Below, one piece after another: positions 1 through 7,264 of a stretch of DNA of 64,000 bases. Numbering within the stretch: position 1 is the stretch's first letter; each line of letters opens with the position of its first letter. The position numbers and the translations under genes are program-made. The notes under the pieces were generated by a model. It worked only from the letters and a program-made list of their open reading frames with translations, was not told the origin of the DNA and ran no database searches. This DNA is from CAVQZC01 sp963718315 (GTDB lineage Bacteria; Actinomycetota; Thermoleophilia; Gaiellales; JAICJC01): contig CAVQZC010000007.1 of NCBI GenBank assembly GCA_963718315.1, positions 186,001 to 250,000 of the forward strand. Reading direction: 5' to 3'.

Positions 1-115
1 CGATCGCCCGGCATGCGGCCTCGCTCTTCGCATACGCCTCGGCCGCGCTCGTCGACTCTCGGGACGACCACCACCACGCGCCGGCGACAATCAGCAGACC
101 TGCACACATCAGCAT
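1..115 (-). CDS. Partial small membrane-anchored protein (3' end cut by window edge)
   Basis: Reading leftward from an ATG at 115, an open frame runs off the window edge. It begins M-L-M-C-A-G-L-L-I-V-A-G-A-W-W-W and then turns polar (SSRESTSAAEAYAKSEAAC), which looks like a signal anchor or single N-terminal membrane helix. A GAGGG ribosome site lies about 9 bases before this ATG; an in-frame GTG at 133 is an alternative start. It follows the small gene at 168-467 on the same strand with a short gap. Function is unknown, and too little is present to name a family. Confidence 0.45.
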   Translation of the reverse strand, partial: MLMCAGLLIVAGAWWWSSRESTSAAEAYAKSEAACRAI

Positions 116-167
116 GGCGATTCGCCCTCGCACGCGGCGATCGTAGCCCTATCGTCGTACTGCGGAA

Positions 168-467
168 TTATCTCGACGACTGGAAGCGCCCCCGGCGGAG
201 TTTCCACTCGATGCGCTGCTGGCGGGCCTTCGCTGTTGATCCGGCCGGCTTCACGACCCCAGTGATGTGTTCGACCGGTTCAGCGATACCCGCATCCTGA
301 CGATCCTTCAGCACGACACGGGCGTCCTCGACGCTCTGCATGAACTCCTCTTCGTTATCAAATGCTGCCAGCGTGACGTGCCGCCGCTCGCGACGTTCGG
401 GGTCATATCGGTAGTGCTGCAGCATGATCCGCTCAATCGTGTCGTCGTCAGGGTCAACGCGTGCCAT
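168..467 (-). CDS. Small hypothetical protein
   Basis: This is a 99-residue soluble, strongly charged protein with no signal peptide or membrane segment. It begins MARVDPDDDTIERIMLQHYRYD and has a basic tail rich in Arg/Lys. I do not recognise a family. The frame shows the third-position GC bias of its neighbours, which supports it being coded. It lies divergent from the HAD hydrolase gene at 513, so the roughly 45-base gap between them probably holds both promoters. Confidence 0.5.
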   Translation of the reverse strand: MARVDPDDDTIERIMLQHYRYDPERRERRHVTLAAFDNEEEFMQSVEDARVVLKDRQDAGIAEPVEHITGVVKPAGSTAKARQQRIEWKLRRGRFQSSR

Positions 468-512
468 TTGGAGTTAACCCTAGCCCTGTGCCCTGCCCAC
501 TAGGGTGCGGCC

Positions 513-1250
513 ATGGCCCATAGACAATCCCTGCAGGCGGTGCTCCTCGACTACGGCGATACGCTGTTCCACTTCAGGTACGAGCGGGCAACCCACCTGC
601 GCGCCTGCGAGGAGCTGCTGCGCGCGGCCGGCGGTGACCCGGCAGACGCCGACACGCTGCTGGAGGCGTTCGGGCCGGCCTTCGAGCAGGCGGTCACCGA
701 GCGCGACCCCGACACCGAGCTCGACTACCCGCTGCTGATGCGGGGACTGCTGGCGGCGGTCGGCATCCTTCCCGACGACGAGCGGCTGGAGGCTGCGCTG
801 GAGGCGGAGCACCGAGCCTGGGATGGCGCGCGGGAGCTACACCCACAGACGCTCGAACTGCTGGACGGCCTGCGCGCTGCCGGGCTCGCGATCGCGATCG
901 TCTCGAACACGTTCGATCCGCCCCGCCTGATGCACGAGGACCTCGCGGAATTCGGGATCGGCGAGCGGGTCGACGCCGAGGTCTTCTCGTCGGAGCTCGG
1001 CTTCCGCAAACCGCACCCGGAGATCTACCGGCAGGCGCTGACTCGGATCGGCGTCGAACCGGCGGCGGCCCTGTTCGCCGGCGATAGGGTGTTGGAGGAT
1101 GTGATCGGGCCTGCATCGCTGGGTCTCCGCACCTGCCTCTGCGTGTACTACCGGCAGGACGAGGGAGACCGCTCGCTGGCAGACGTTTGTGCTCGGACAC
1201 CCTTGGATGTGTTGAGTGCTGCCCATGAGGGGCTTGACGCGGCGGTATAG
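513..1250 (+). CDS. HAD-superfamily hydrolase
   Basis: A 245-residue protein with the four HAD motifs in order: motif I LLDYGDTL (nucleophile Asp13), motif II with SNTFDP near residue 130, motif III Lys in GFRKPHPEIY, and motif IV FAGDRVLEDVIGP. The helical cap sits between motifs I and II, as in class I HAD phosphatases and dehalogenases. The residue two after the nucleophile is Gly rather than Asp, so the usual general acid of phosphatases is missing at that position; some HAD subfamilies share this. The substrate cannot be told. The ATG is followed by a small Cys-rich gene with almost no gap. Confidence 0.85.
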   Translation: MAHRQSLQAVLLDYGDTLFHFRYERATHLRACEELLRAAGGDPADADTLLEAFGPAFEQAVTERDPDTELDYPLLMRGLLAAVGILPDDERLEAALEAEHRAWDGARELHPQTLELLDGLRAAGLAIAIVSNTFDPPRLMHEDLAEFGIGERVDAEVFSSELGFRKPHPEIYRQALTRIGVEPAAALFAGDRVLEDVIGPASLGLRTCLCVYYRQDEGDRSLADVCARTPLDVLSAAHEGLDAAV

Positions 1251-1260
1251 ACTCTTGACC

Positions 1261-1659
1261 GTGGGCAGGATCCGACAGCCGCTGCCGATGGCCCCTCAGA
1301 CCGGCGAGGTTGAGTGCAGGCGCTGCGGCGTGGTCTGCCAGAAGGTCGTCCACCCCCAGCGCTGCCTGGAGCAGGCATGCCCGTTCCTGTACGCACGGGA
1401 GGCGTTCGGCCGTCGATACGCGGGTTGCATGCACGGGGTGTTCGCCTCGGAGATCGACGTCGAGTCCCTGGAGCAGGCCCGTCGCCGGCGCTTCGGGTTC
1501 GGCAGCGTGCGGGCGGTGCGCGACCCGCTTCCGATCTGCCCGTCTGCTGTGGAGCGCGCCTACGAGAACCGTGAGGAGCCGCTGGGCTGCGTGAACCCCG
1601 AGTTTCACGAGCTGCCCGACCGGCCCGCGTTCCGCGTCCTGGTCAACGATCCGAGGTAG
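1261..1659 (+). CDS. Cysteine-rich hypothetical protein
   Basis: About 132 residues from a GTG at 1261, just after the HAD stop. An in-frame ATG at 1288 is an alternative start. The N-terminal part holds a compact Cys cluster (ECRRCGVVCQ, then QRCLEQACPF, then a further Cys-His), which suggests a metal-binding zinc-ribbon-like or treble-clef-like fold. The rest, including PICPSAVERAYENREEP and a GCVNPEFHELPDRPAFR region, is not a family I can name. The gene lies between the HAD hydrolase and an L,D-transpeptidase, probably in one transcript, with only 8 bases to the next start. Confidence 0.6.
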   Translation: MGRIRQPLPMAPQTGEVECRRCGVVCQKVVHPQRCLEQACPFLYAREAFGRRYAGCMHGVFASEIDVESLEQARRRRFGFGSVRAVRDPLPICPSAVERAYENREEPLGCVNPEFHELPDRPAFRVLVNDPR

Positions 1660-1667
1660 GTCCACGT

Positions 1668-2387
1668 TTGCGCTGGGTCCGGCGCTTGCTGTCCACGTCT
1701 GTCGTCTCACTCGCGGTACTGCTGGCACTAGGGAGCTCGTCGGTCAGCAGTGGGCTCAGCCGCCCGGCGAGCCCTCCGTCGCGGATCCATCCCGACCTCA
1801 CGTCCCGCGGGGCGATCAACCGCGGGCTGCCGCGGCGCCCGGCCGGTGAGGCGTTCCTGCTCGTCCGGCTGCCGGGTGAGAGCGACCTCGGCTCGCCGCG
1901 GTGGGGCTGGGCCGTCACCCGCCACCATGGCTGGGCGGATGTGCTCGCACAGGGACCGGACTCCACCATCACCCAGCATGTCCGGCTCGCCGCCGTCAAC
2001 GTGCGCTGGTCGCGGATCCACATCTCCGTCAGCCTGCAGCAGAAGCGCCTGGTGGTCTGGCGCGGCCGGCATGCGCTGGGGCGGTTTCCGATCGCCGACG
2101 GCAGCGTCTCGACTCCGACACCCGTCGGCCGGTTCGTTGTCACCGACCGCGTCGACTTCCCGTCCGGCAGCGTCTACGGCACCTTCGCTCTCGGCCTTTC
2201 GGCGCACCAACGCCATTCGCTCCCGGCCGGCTGGGTCGGTGGCAACCAGATCGCCATCCACGGCACCGACGATCCCGGCTCAATCGGCCGCAGCGTGAGC
2301 CTTGGCTGCGTCCGCGTTGGGCCGGCGGCGCTGACCCTGCTGCAGCGCACCGTACCGCTGGGCACGCCCGTCCTGGTCAGTCGTTAG
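1668..2387 (+). CDS. Secreted L,D-transpeptidase (YkuD domain)
   Basis: A 239-residue exported protein with an N-terminal signal sequence (MRWVRRLLSTSVVSLAVLLAL). The YkuD domain fills the C-terminal half. The catalytic signature appears as HGTDDPGSIG, a short gap, then SLGCVRV, giving the catalytic Cys with its His partner. Such enzymes form 3-3 cross-links in peptidoglycan or attach proteins to it. The start is a TTG at 1668 with a GAGGTAGG ribosome site 7 bases upstream. Its 3' end overlaps the convergent arfB gene by 11 bases. A second L,D-transpeptidase lies at 25114-26085. Confidence 0.85.
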   Translation: MRWVRRLLSTSVVSLAVLLALGSSSVSSGLSRPASPPSRIHPDLTSRGAINRGLPRRPAGEAFLLVRLPGESDLGSPRWGWAVTRHHGWADVLAQGPDSTITQHVRLAAVNVRWSRIHISVSLQQKRLVVWRGRHALGRFPIADGSVSTPTPVGRFVVTDRVDFPSGSVYGTFALGLSAHQRHSLPAGWVGGNQIAIHGTDDPGSIGRSVSLGCVRVGPAALTLLQRTVPLGTPVLVSR

Positions 2388-2817
2388 CGTCAGCCGGCGG
2401 ACGCCGGAGCCGCTTCCGCGTCCCTGCCCGGCGCTTCGAGTCCAGCCGTTGCTCCTGCGACGACCGTGTCGGCTTCGTCGCCCGGCGCGGCGGCGGCGGT
2501 GGGCGCAGTGCGTCGCGGAGCAGCTCCTCGAGCCGCCGCGTGGCTAGCTCGCGGTTGCGCAGCTGGCTGCGCTCGTCCTGGGCGATGACGCGAACCGTGC
2601 CGTCGGCCTCGAGCCGGCTGCCCAGCCGCCGCACGGCCCGCGATCGCTCGGCGTCGGTCAGGCTGGGCGAACCGAGCAGGTCGAAGACCAGCTCCACCCG
2701 CGTCGAGCTGGTATTCACGTGCTGGCCGCCGGGGCCGCCGCTGCGCGAGAACCGGAAGCGGAGCTCAGACAGCGGGATCGGCTGTGCCGCCCCTACCTGG
2801 AGGCCACCGTCGACCAT
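2377..2817 (-). CDS. arfB: Alternative ribosome-rescue factor ArfB (RF-1-like)
   Basis: A 146-residue protein carrying the class I release-factor GGQ motif (SRSGGPGGQHVNT, residues 25-36) but no codon-recognition domain, followed by a long basic C-terminal tail. This is the ArfB/YaeJ/ICT1 architecture. Those proteins enter stalled ribosomes that lack a stop codon, insert the basic tail into the empty mRNA channel and hydrolyse peptidyl-tRNA. The gene starts inside the 3' end of the endonuclease IV gene (25-base overlap), so the two are probably cotranscribed. Confidence 0.88.
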   Translation of the reverse strand: MVDGGLQVGAAQPIPLSELRFRFSRSGGPGGQHVNTSSTRVELVFDLLGSPSLTDAERSRAVRRLGSRLEADGTVRVIAQDERSQLRNRELATRRLEELLRDALRPPPPPRRATKPTRSSQEQRLDSKRRAGTRKRLRRPPADAND

Positions 2818-3671
2818 CGTTTGACCCCCTGCTTGTGGTACCGGCGGAGCACCTTCATCTCCGGCAGGTCCGGCCCCTTGCCCTTGATCCCGGGCGTCTC
2901 CAGGATCGCCGGCAGCCCCTGGACGGCGGGGTGGCCGAGGATCAGCGACATCTTCGTGCCGATCTCACCCTTGCCCAGTGCGGCATGCCGGTCTCGGTGG
3001 GAGTCGAAGGGCATCACCGAGTCGTTGACGTGGAGGCAGCGCAGGCGATCGAGCCCGATCCGGCTGTCTATGTCGCCGAGCAGCGACTCCACGCCGTCCT
3101 CGGTGGTGATGTCGATGCCCGACGCGAACAGGTGACAGGTATCCAGGCAGATACCGACGCGCTCCGGCCGGCCGAGGTCGTCGATCACCTGCGCCAGCTC
3201 GGGGATGGTGACGCCGATCGTCTGCTGGTGCCCGGCGCTGTTCTCGAGCAGCAGCCACGGCCCATCGGGGCCGCGCTGGTGAAGCGAGAGCTCGATGCCG
3301 GGAACGATCTGGTGCATGGCGGCGTCGAGGCCGCGGCCGAGGTGGCTGCCCACGTGAAAGACGACGCCCTCGGCGCCGATCCCCTCGGCAACCTCGGTGG
3401 TCACCCGAAGCGTCTCGACCGAGCGGGCGTAGGTGGTGTCGTCGGTGGCGCCCAGGTTTATCAGGAACAGGGCGTGGCAGACCGAGTACCGGATGCCCGC
3501 CTCGGCGGCCCGCTCGCGGAACCGGTCCATGTCCTCCGGCGTGTGGTTCGTGGGCTTCCAGGCTCTGGGGCTCTGCGTGAACACCTGCAGGCAGTCGGCG
3601 CCGATGGCCTCGGCATGGTCGACGGCCTTGTAGATGCCGCCTGCGGTGGAAACGTGTGCCCCGAACAGCAT
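2793..3671 (-). CDS. nfo: Endonuclease IV (apurinic/apyrimidinic site repair)
   Basis: A 292-residue AP endonuclease of the TIM-barrel Nfo family. The N-terminus MLFGAHVSTAGG fits the family's G-x-H-V-S-x-x-G-G start. Metal-ligand segments follow: NSAGHQQTIG with its preceding Glu, CLDTCHLFASG with Asp and His, HVNDS, and the C-terminal ILETPGIKGKGPD with Glu. The family cleaves abasic sites 5' to the lesion with a trinuclear zinc centre. The chosen ATG at 3671 lines up with the barrel's first strand; upstream in-frame starts only add non-family sequence that overlaps the gltX promoter region. It is divergent from gltX. Confidence 0.92.
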   Translation of the reverse strand: MLFGAHVSTAGGIYKAVDHAEAIGADCLQVFTQSPRAWKPTNHTPEDMDRFRERAAEAGIRYSVCHALFLINLGATDDTTYARSVETLRVTTEVAEGIGAEGVVFHVGSHLGRGLDAAMHQIVPGIELSLHQRGPDGPWLLLENSAGHQQTIGVTIPELAQVIDDLGRPERVGICLDTCHLFASGIDITTEDGVESLLGDIDSRIGLDRLRCLHVNDSVMPFDSHRDRHAALGKGEIGTKMSLILGHPAVQGLPAILETPGIKGKGPDLPEMKVLRRYHKQGVKRWSTVASR

Positions 3672-3720
3672 GGACGCATCGTATCGACCGGCCATCGGGA
3701 CCCGCCGGTACCATGACGAC

Positions 3721-5154
3721 GTGCCAGAGCCGGTCAAGGTCCGCTTCCCGCCCAGCCCGACAGGGCTGCTGCACGTCGGCAGCGCGCGCACGGCGCTCTA
3801 CAACTGGCTGGTCGCGCGGCACACCGGCGGCAGCCTGGTGCTGCGGTTCGAGGACACCGACGCCGCGCGGTCGACCGAGGAGGCGATCGACCAGGCGCTG
3901 CGTGTTCTCGAGTGGCTCGGCATCGACTGGGACGAGGGGCCGTTCCGCCAGACCGACCGCTATCCGCTCTACACCGCCTGCGCCGAGCGCCTGCTGGCCG
4001 ACGGCAAGGCCTACTACTGCTACTGCACGGCGGAGGAGCTCGAGGCGGAGCGCACCCGGCGGCAGGCGGCGCATGAGCCGCTGATCTACTCGGGCCGCTG
4101 CCGCCACCTGTCCGCCGAGGAGCGGGCGGCCTTCGAGGCCGAGGGGCGGAAGCCCGCGATCCGCCTTGCCATCGACCCGGCCGGTGAGACCGTCATCGAG
4201 GATCTGATCAGGGGCACCGTCCGCTGGGACAACGCTCTGGTCGGCGACCACGTCATCGTTCGCGCCGACGGATCGCCGACCTACCAGTTCTCGAACCCGT
4301 TCGACGACATCGACATGGGGATCACCCATATCGTCCGCGGCGAGGACCTGCTCTCGTCGACGCCGCGACAGCTCGCCCTGTACGAGGCCCTCGACGCGCC
4401 GCGGGCGGTATACGCGCACCTGCCGATGATCCTCGGGCCCGACAAGAAGCGGCTTTCCAAGCGCCACGGCGCGGTCTCGGTGGAGGAGTTCCTGGATCGC
4501 GGCTACCTGGCCGAGACGATGCGAAATTATCTTGCGCTTCTGGGGTGGAGCCCGGACGATAAGACGACAGTCATGTCGACGTCCGAACTGGTGGACCGCT
4601 TTGAGGTGTCACGCGTGAACAAGAGCCCGGCAGTATTCGACCCCGTAAAACTTGAGTGGCTGAACGGCGAGCACCTCCGTGCGCTTTCACCCGAGCAGTA
4701 CACCGACGAGGTGCTCGGATACCTCCAGCGCGAGGGCTCCCCGCTGGCCGAGCAGCCCGACCGGGTGCGCGAGGTCGCGCCGATCGTGCAGGAGAAGCTG
4801 CGCGAGCTGAGCCAGTTCGAGTCGTTCGCCGGCTTCCTATTCGGGCCGGTGGAGATGGACGCCGAGGCCTGGGCGAAGGTCTCGCAGGATCCCGAGGCGC
4901 CGCGAGCGCTGGCGGCCGCCGCGGATGCGTTGGAGGCTCTCGACTCCTGGGATGTCGAGTCGATCGAGGCGGCGCTGCGCTCCGCCTGCGAGGCGGTCGA
5001 CCTGAAGCCGCGGGTGCTGTTCCTGCCCGTCCGGGTGGCGATCACGGGGCACACCGTTGCCCCCGGCCTGTTCGAGAGCCTGGCCCTGCTCGGCCGCGAG
5101 GAATCTCTCAGCAGGATTGAAGCCGTGAGCAGGAGTTTCGCCGCCGGGGCCTAA
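3721..5154 (+). CDS. gltX: Glutamyl-tRNA synthetase
   Basis: A 477-residue class I aminoacyl-tRNA synthetase. The HIGH signature appears as SPTGLLHVGSARTALYNW near the N-terminus and the KMSKS signature as KKRLSKRHG near residue 245. Between them is the family's zinc-binding/acceptor region with CYCTAEEL. The C-terminal half is the helical anticodon-binding domain. It charges tRNA-Glu with glutamate (or is non-discriminating if gatCAB is present; not visible here). The start is a GTG at 3721, because the GluRS homology begins with the residues VKVRFPPSPTG directly after it. A tRNA-Glu gene and a GluQ-RS paralogue lie 25 kb away. Confidence 0.95.
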   Translation: MPEPVKVRFPPSPTGLLHVGSARTALYNWLVARHTGGSLVLRFEDTDAARSTEEAIDQALRVLEWLGIDWDEGPFRQTDRYPLYTACAERLLADGKAYYCYCTAEELEAERTRRQAAHEPLIYSGRCRHLSAEERAAFEAEGRKPAIRLAIDPAGETVIEDLIRGTVRWDNALVGDHVIVRADGSPTYQFSNPFDDIDMGITHIVRGEDLLSSTPRQLALYEALDAPRAVYAHLPMILGPDKKRLSKRHGAVSVEEFLDRGYLAETMRNYLALLGWSPDDKTTVMSTSELVDRFEVSRVNKSPAVFDPVKLEWLNGEHLRALSPEQYTDEVLGYLQREGSPLAEQPDRVREVAPIVQEKLRELSQFESFAGFLFGPVEMDAEAWAKVSQDPEAPRALAAAADALEALDSWDVESIEAALRSACEAVDLKPRVLFLPVRVAITGHTVAPGLFESLALLGREESLSRIEAVSRSFAAGA

Positions 5155-5161
5155 AAGGCGG

Positions 5162-5370
5162 TAGATGATTGATCGATATCTCGCGTGGTGTCCTGGGCGG
5201 CGAGAACCCGTGCCTCGCGCTGAACGCGGGACGCGTCAATACCGGAACGTATTGACGCGGAACGCGGGCACCGCGAGGTGCAGGTTCACAGGCGCAGCCA
5301 CCCCGACCACCTTTGCCCACCCAACCTCCCGCAGCGGCCAGGCCCGCGGGGGATGTCGATCAATCATCTA
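5162..5370. repeat. MITE-like element with TA-bounded terminal inverted repeats
   Basis: The 209-base gap after gltX is bounded by a 19-base inverted repeat: TAGATGATTGATCGATATC at 5162-5180 and its complement with one mismatch at 5352-5370. Both ends start with TA, the target duplication expected of the IS630/Tc1-mariner superfamily, leaving 17-base repeats. Inside is a perfect 11-base hairpin, CGCGTCAATAC at 5232-5242 pairing with 5249-5259, flanked by further imperfect complementarity. No coding frame stands out. I infer a non-autonomous transposable element. The next gene's ATG starts at 5371, directly against the right end. Confidence 0.65.
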
Positions 5371-5799
5371 ATGGTGGAAACATCGGAACGTCCTCGCATG
5401 CGTGAAGCGCGCGTCAGCCTGGCATCGATGCTGCTGGGCGTCGGCGTGGCGTTCGCCCTTGCCATCGTGCTCGGTATCGCCGCCTACTCCATGGGCGACG
5501 CTGCCGCCCGCAGCGCCCGCTCGCAGCTGGCGACGGCGAAATCGACTGCGTATCAGAGCGGCTACAGCGCGGGGCTGGCGAAGGGCCGGCAGGCCGGCAC
5601 CGCAACCGGGCATCAGAAAGGGTTCGCAGCGGGCAAGAAGGCGGGGATGAAGGCGGGCATCCAGGCCGGCCGGCACGTCGGCACGGTGATGGGACGGCGA
5701 CTCGGCTACACCAGGGGGCGCGCTGACGGCTACGCGGCCGGATACGCCGCCGGCATCGCCCACCAGGCTGCCGGCACCAAGAAGAAGTCGCACGGGTAG
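5371..5799 (+). CDS. Membrane-anchored Gly/Ala repeat protein
   Basis: About 142 residues from the ATG at 5371 (an ATG at 5398 is equally possible). A charged N-terminus is followed by one hydrophobic helix (VSLASMLLGVGVAFALAIVL, residues 17-45). The rest is a repeat with Gly every fourth residue and Tyr/Ala/Lys between: YQSGYSAGLAKGRQAG, then GFAAGKKAGMKAG, then YTRGRADGYAAGYAAG. This G-x-x-x-G/YxxGY periodicity recalls glycine-zipper helices. It ends with a basic tail. I know of no assigned function. It sits immediately after a MITE-like element, which may have altered its promoter. Confidence 0.6.
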   Translation: MVETSERPRMREARVSLASMLLGVGVAFALAIVLGIAAYSMGDAAARSARSQLATAKSTAYQSGYSAGLAKGRQAGTATGHQKGFAAGKKAGMKAGIQAGRHVGTVMGRRLGYTRGRADGYAAGYAAGIAHQAAGTKKKSHG

Positions 5800-5867
5800 C
5801 TCCTCGCGGCCGGCGGGGTGGGAAACTCTACCCTGGCGTTTTCCCGAAACGGGGGTAGCCTCGGTGG

Positions 5868-6209
5868 GTGGTGGAGTCGGCACTGCACCTGACCGCTGTG
5901 ATGGCGGCGATCGCGATGGTCCTCTTCGCGGTCTCGTGCTTCTGCGCCGGCATGATGGGGCTGATGATGATGAACGCCCCCGGAGATCCCCGCGCGCCCG
6001 CTGTGTTCCGGGCCAGCCAGATGATGGCGGTGGCCGGCGGGACCTGCGCGTTTCTGGGCGGCCTGGCGGTGATGCCGTACATGTGGATGCACGGCACCGT
6101 CTCGCTGCGCCCGTTCGTGCTGACCGAGATGGCCCTGGTCGGCTGTGCCGCCCTGTGGGCGCTCTCCGTGCTGGTGATGCTCACTCCCAGCCGCGGGTCT
6201 GAACGCTAG
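5868..6209 (+). CDS. Small integral membrane protein
   Basis: A 113-residue hydrophobic protein with three likely membrane helices, roughly residues 5-33, 50-72 and 84-105. The first is unusually rich in Met and Cys (CFCAGMMGLMMM). The start is GTG at 5868 (another GTG follows at once). No family is recognised. It lies between the Gly-repeat protein and the AlkZ-like gene on the same strand, with short gaps. Confidence 0.6.
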   Translation: MVESALHLTAVMAAIAMVLFAVSCFCAGMMGLMMMNAPGDPRAPAVFRASQMMAVAGGTCAFLGGLAVMPYMWMHGTVSLRPFVLTEMALVGCAALWALSVLVMLTPSRGSER

Positions 6210-6242
6210 GGAGCGCCGGCATGGGCAGGTAGCCTGCTGCCG

Positions 6243-7262
6243 ATGGGGTCGCAGCTGGTTCTCACGCGCGAGCAGATCCTCGGCTTCCGGCGGCATGTCG
6301 GCGCGTTGGATGCGCGGCTCCCGGCCGGGGACGCGTCTCTCCGCCAGGCTGCCTGGGCCGGCCTTCAGGACAGCATGCCGCGGGCGGCGCTGCTCTCGAT
6401 CCATGCCCGCGTCGAGGGCGCCGATCCGGCGAGCTGGGAGCATTCCTCGCTCGTCCAGCTCTGGGGGCCGCGGTACAGCGCATATGTCATAGCCGCATGC
6501 GACGTGCCTGTGTTCTCGCTGGGCCGGTTGCCGGACGACGAGAAGGGCCGGAAGCGCGCCGAGGACGTGGCCGGCCGCCTGCACGCGCTCCTGAACGGCA
6601 CGCGCATGGGCAGTCAACACGCCGGAGCTGCACTGGGCGGGGATGCGAACAGGCTGCGCTACGGCGCGGTGACGGGGACGATCCTGATCCGCTGGGACGG
6701 CGCACGGCGGCCGACGGTCTGGACGGTGCCGGCGCCCGACGTCGATCCCAAGGATGCCCAGCGGGAGCTGGCGCGCCGCTACCTGCACGTCTTCGGGCCG
6801 TCCACCCCGATCGCGTTTTCTGTCTGGGCGGGGATCTCGAAGCGCGCGGGGGTGTCGACGTTCGGGTCGCTGGAAGGGGAGCTGATCACGGCCCGCACGC
6901 CGATCGGCGATGCCTGGCTCCTGACCGCAGATGAGGCGGAGATGCGCGAGCACCGAGGACCGACCACGGGTGCCCGCCTGCTGCCCAGCGGCGATGCCTA
7001 CTACCTCCTCCAGGACGACGACCGGGCACTCCTGGTTCCCGATCCGGCCCGCCGGAGCGAGCTGTGGACGTCGCGGGTGTGGCCCGGCGCCGTACTGCTC
7101 GACGGCGAGATCCGCGGCGTCTGGAGGCGTGCCGACGCGAGGCTGACGATCGACCCGTGGGGTGACCTGTCAGGCGCCCAGCGAGACGTCGTCGAGGCCG
7201 AGGCCGCGGCGCTGCCCGTCCCGGGGGCAGCGGGGCGGATCACCGTTGATTGGAGTGCCTGA
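6243..7262 (+). CDS. Winged-helix DNA-binding protein, AlkZ/YcaQ-like
   Basis: A 339-residue protein resembling the HTH_42 / DNA glycosylase AlkZ-like family. The N-terminal region has the family pattern ILGFRRHVGALDARLP, LRQAAWAGLQDSMPRAALLS, then WEHSSLVQLWGPRYSAYVI; tandem winged helices follow. Members include E. coli YcaQ, which unhooks interstrand cross-links, and Streptomyces AlkZ, which protects against azinomycin. Many actinobacterial members are uncharacterised, so a glycosylase role here is only inferred. I cannot confirm the QxQ/QxD catalytic motif of active AlkZ. The gene converges on the M1 peptidase gene with a 2-base gap. Confidence 0.75.
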   Translation: MGSQLVLTREQILGFRRHVGALDARLPAGDASLRQAAWAGLQDSMPRAALLSIHARVEGADPASWEHSSLVQLWGPRYSAYVIAACDVPVFSLGRLPDDEKGRKRAEDVAGRLHALLNGTRMGSQHAGAALGGDANRLRYGAVTGTILIRWDGARRPTVWTVPAPDVDPKDAQRELARRYLHVFGPSTPIAFSVWAGISKRAGVSTFGSLEGELITARTPIGDAWLLTADEAEMREHRGPTTGARLLPSGDAYYLLQDDDRALLVPDPARRSELWTSRVWPGAVLLDGEIRGVWRRADARLTIDPWGDLSGAQRDVVEAEAAALPVPGAAGRITVDWSA

Positions 7263-7264
7263 CC

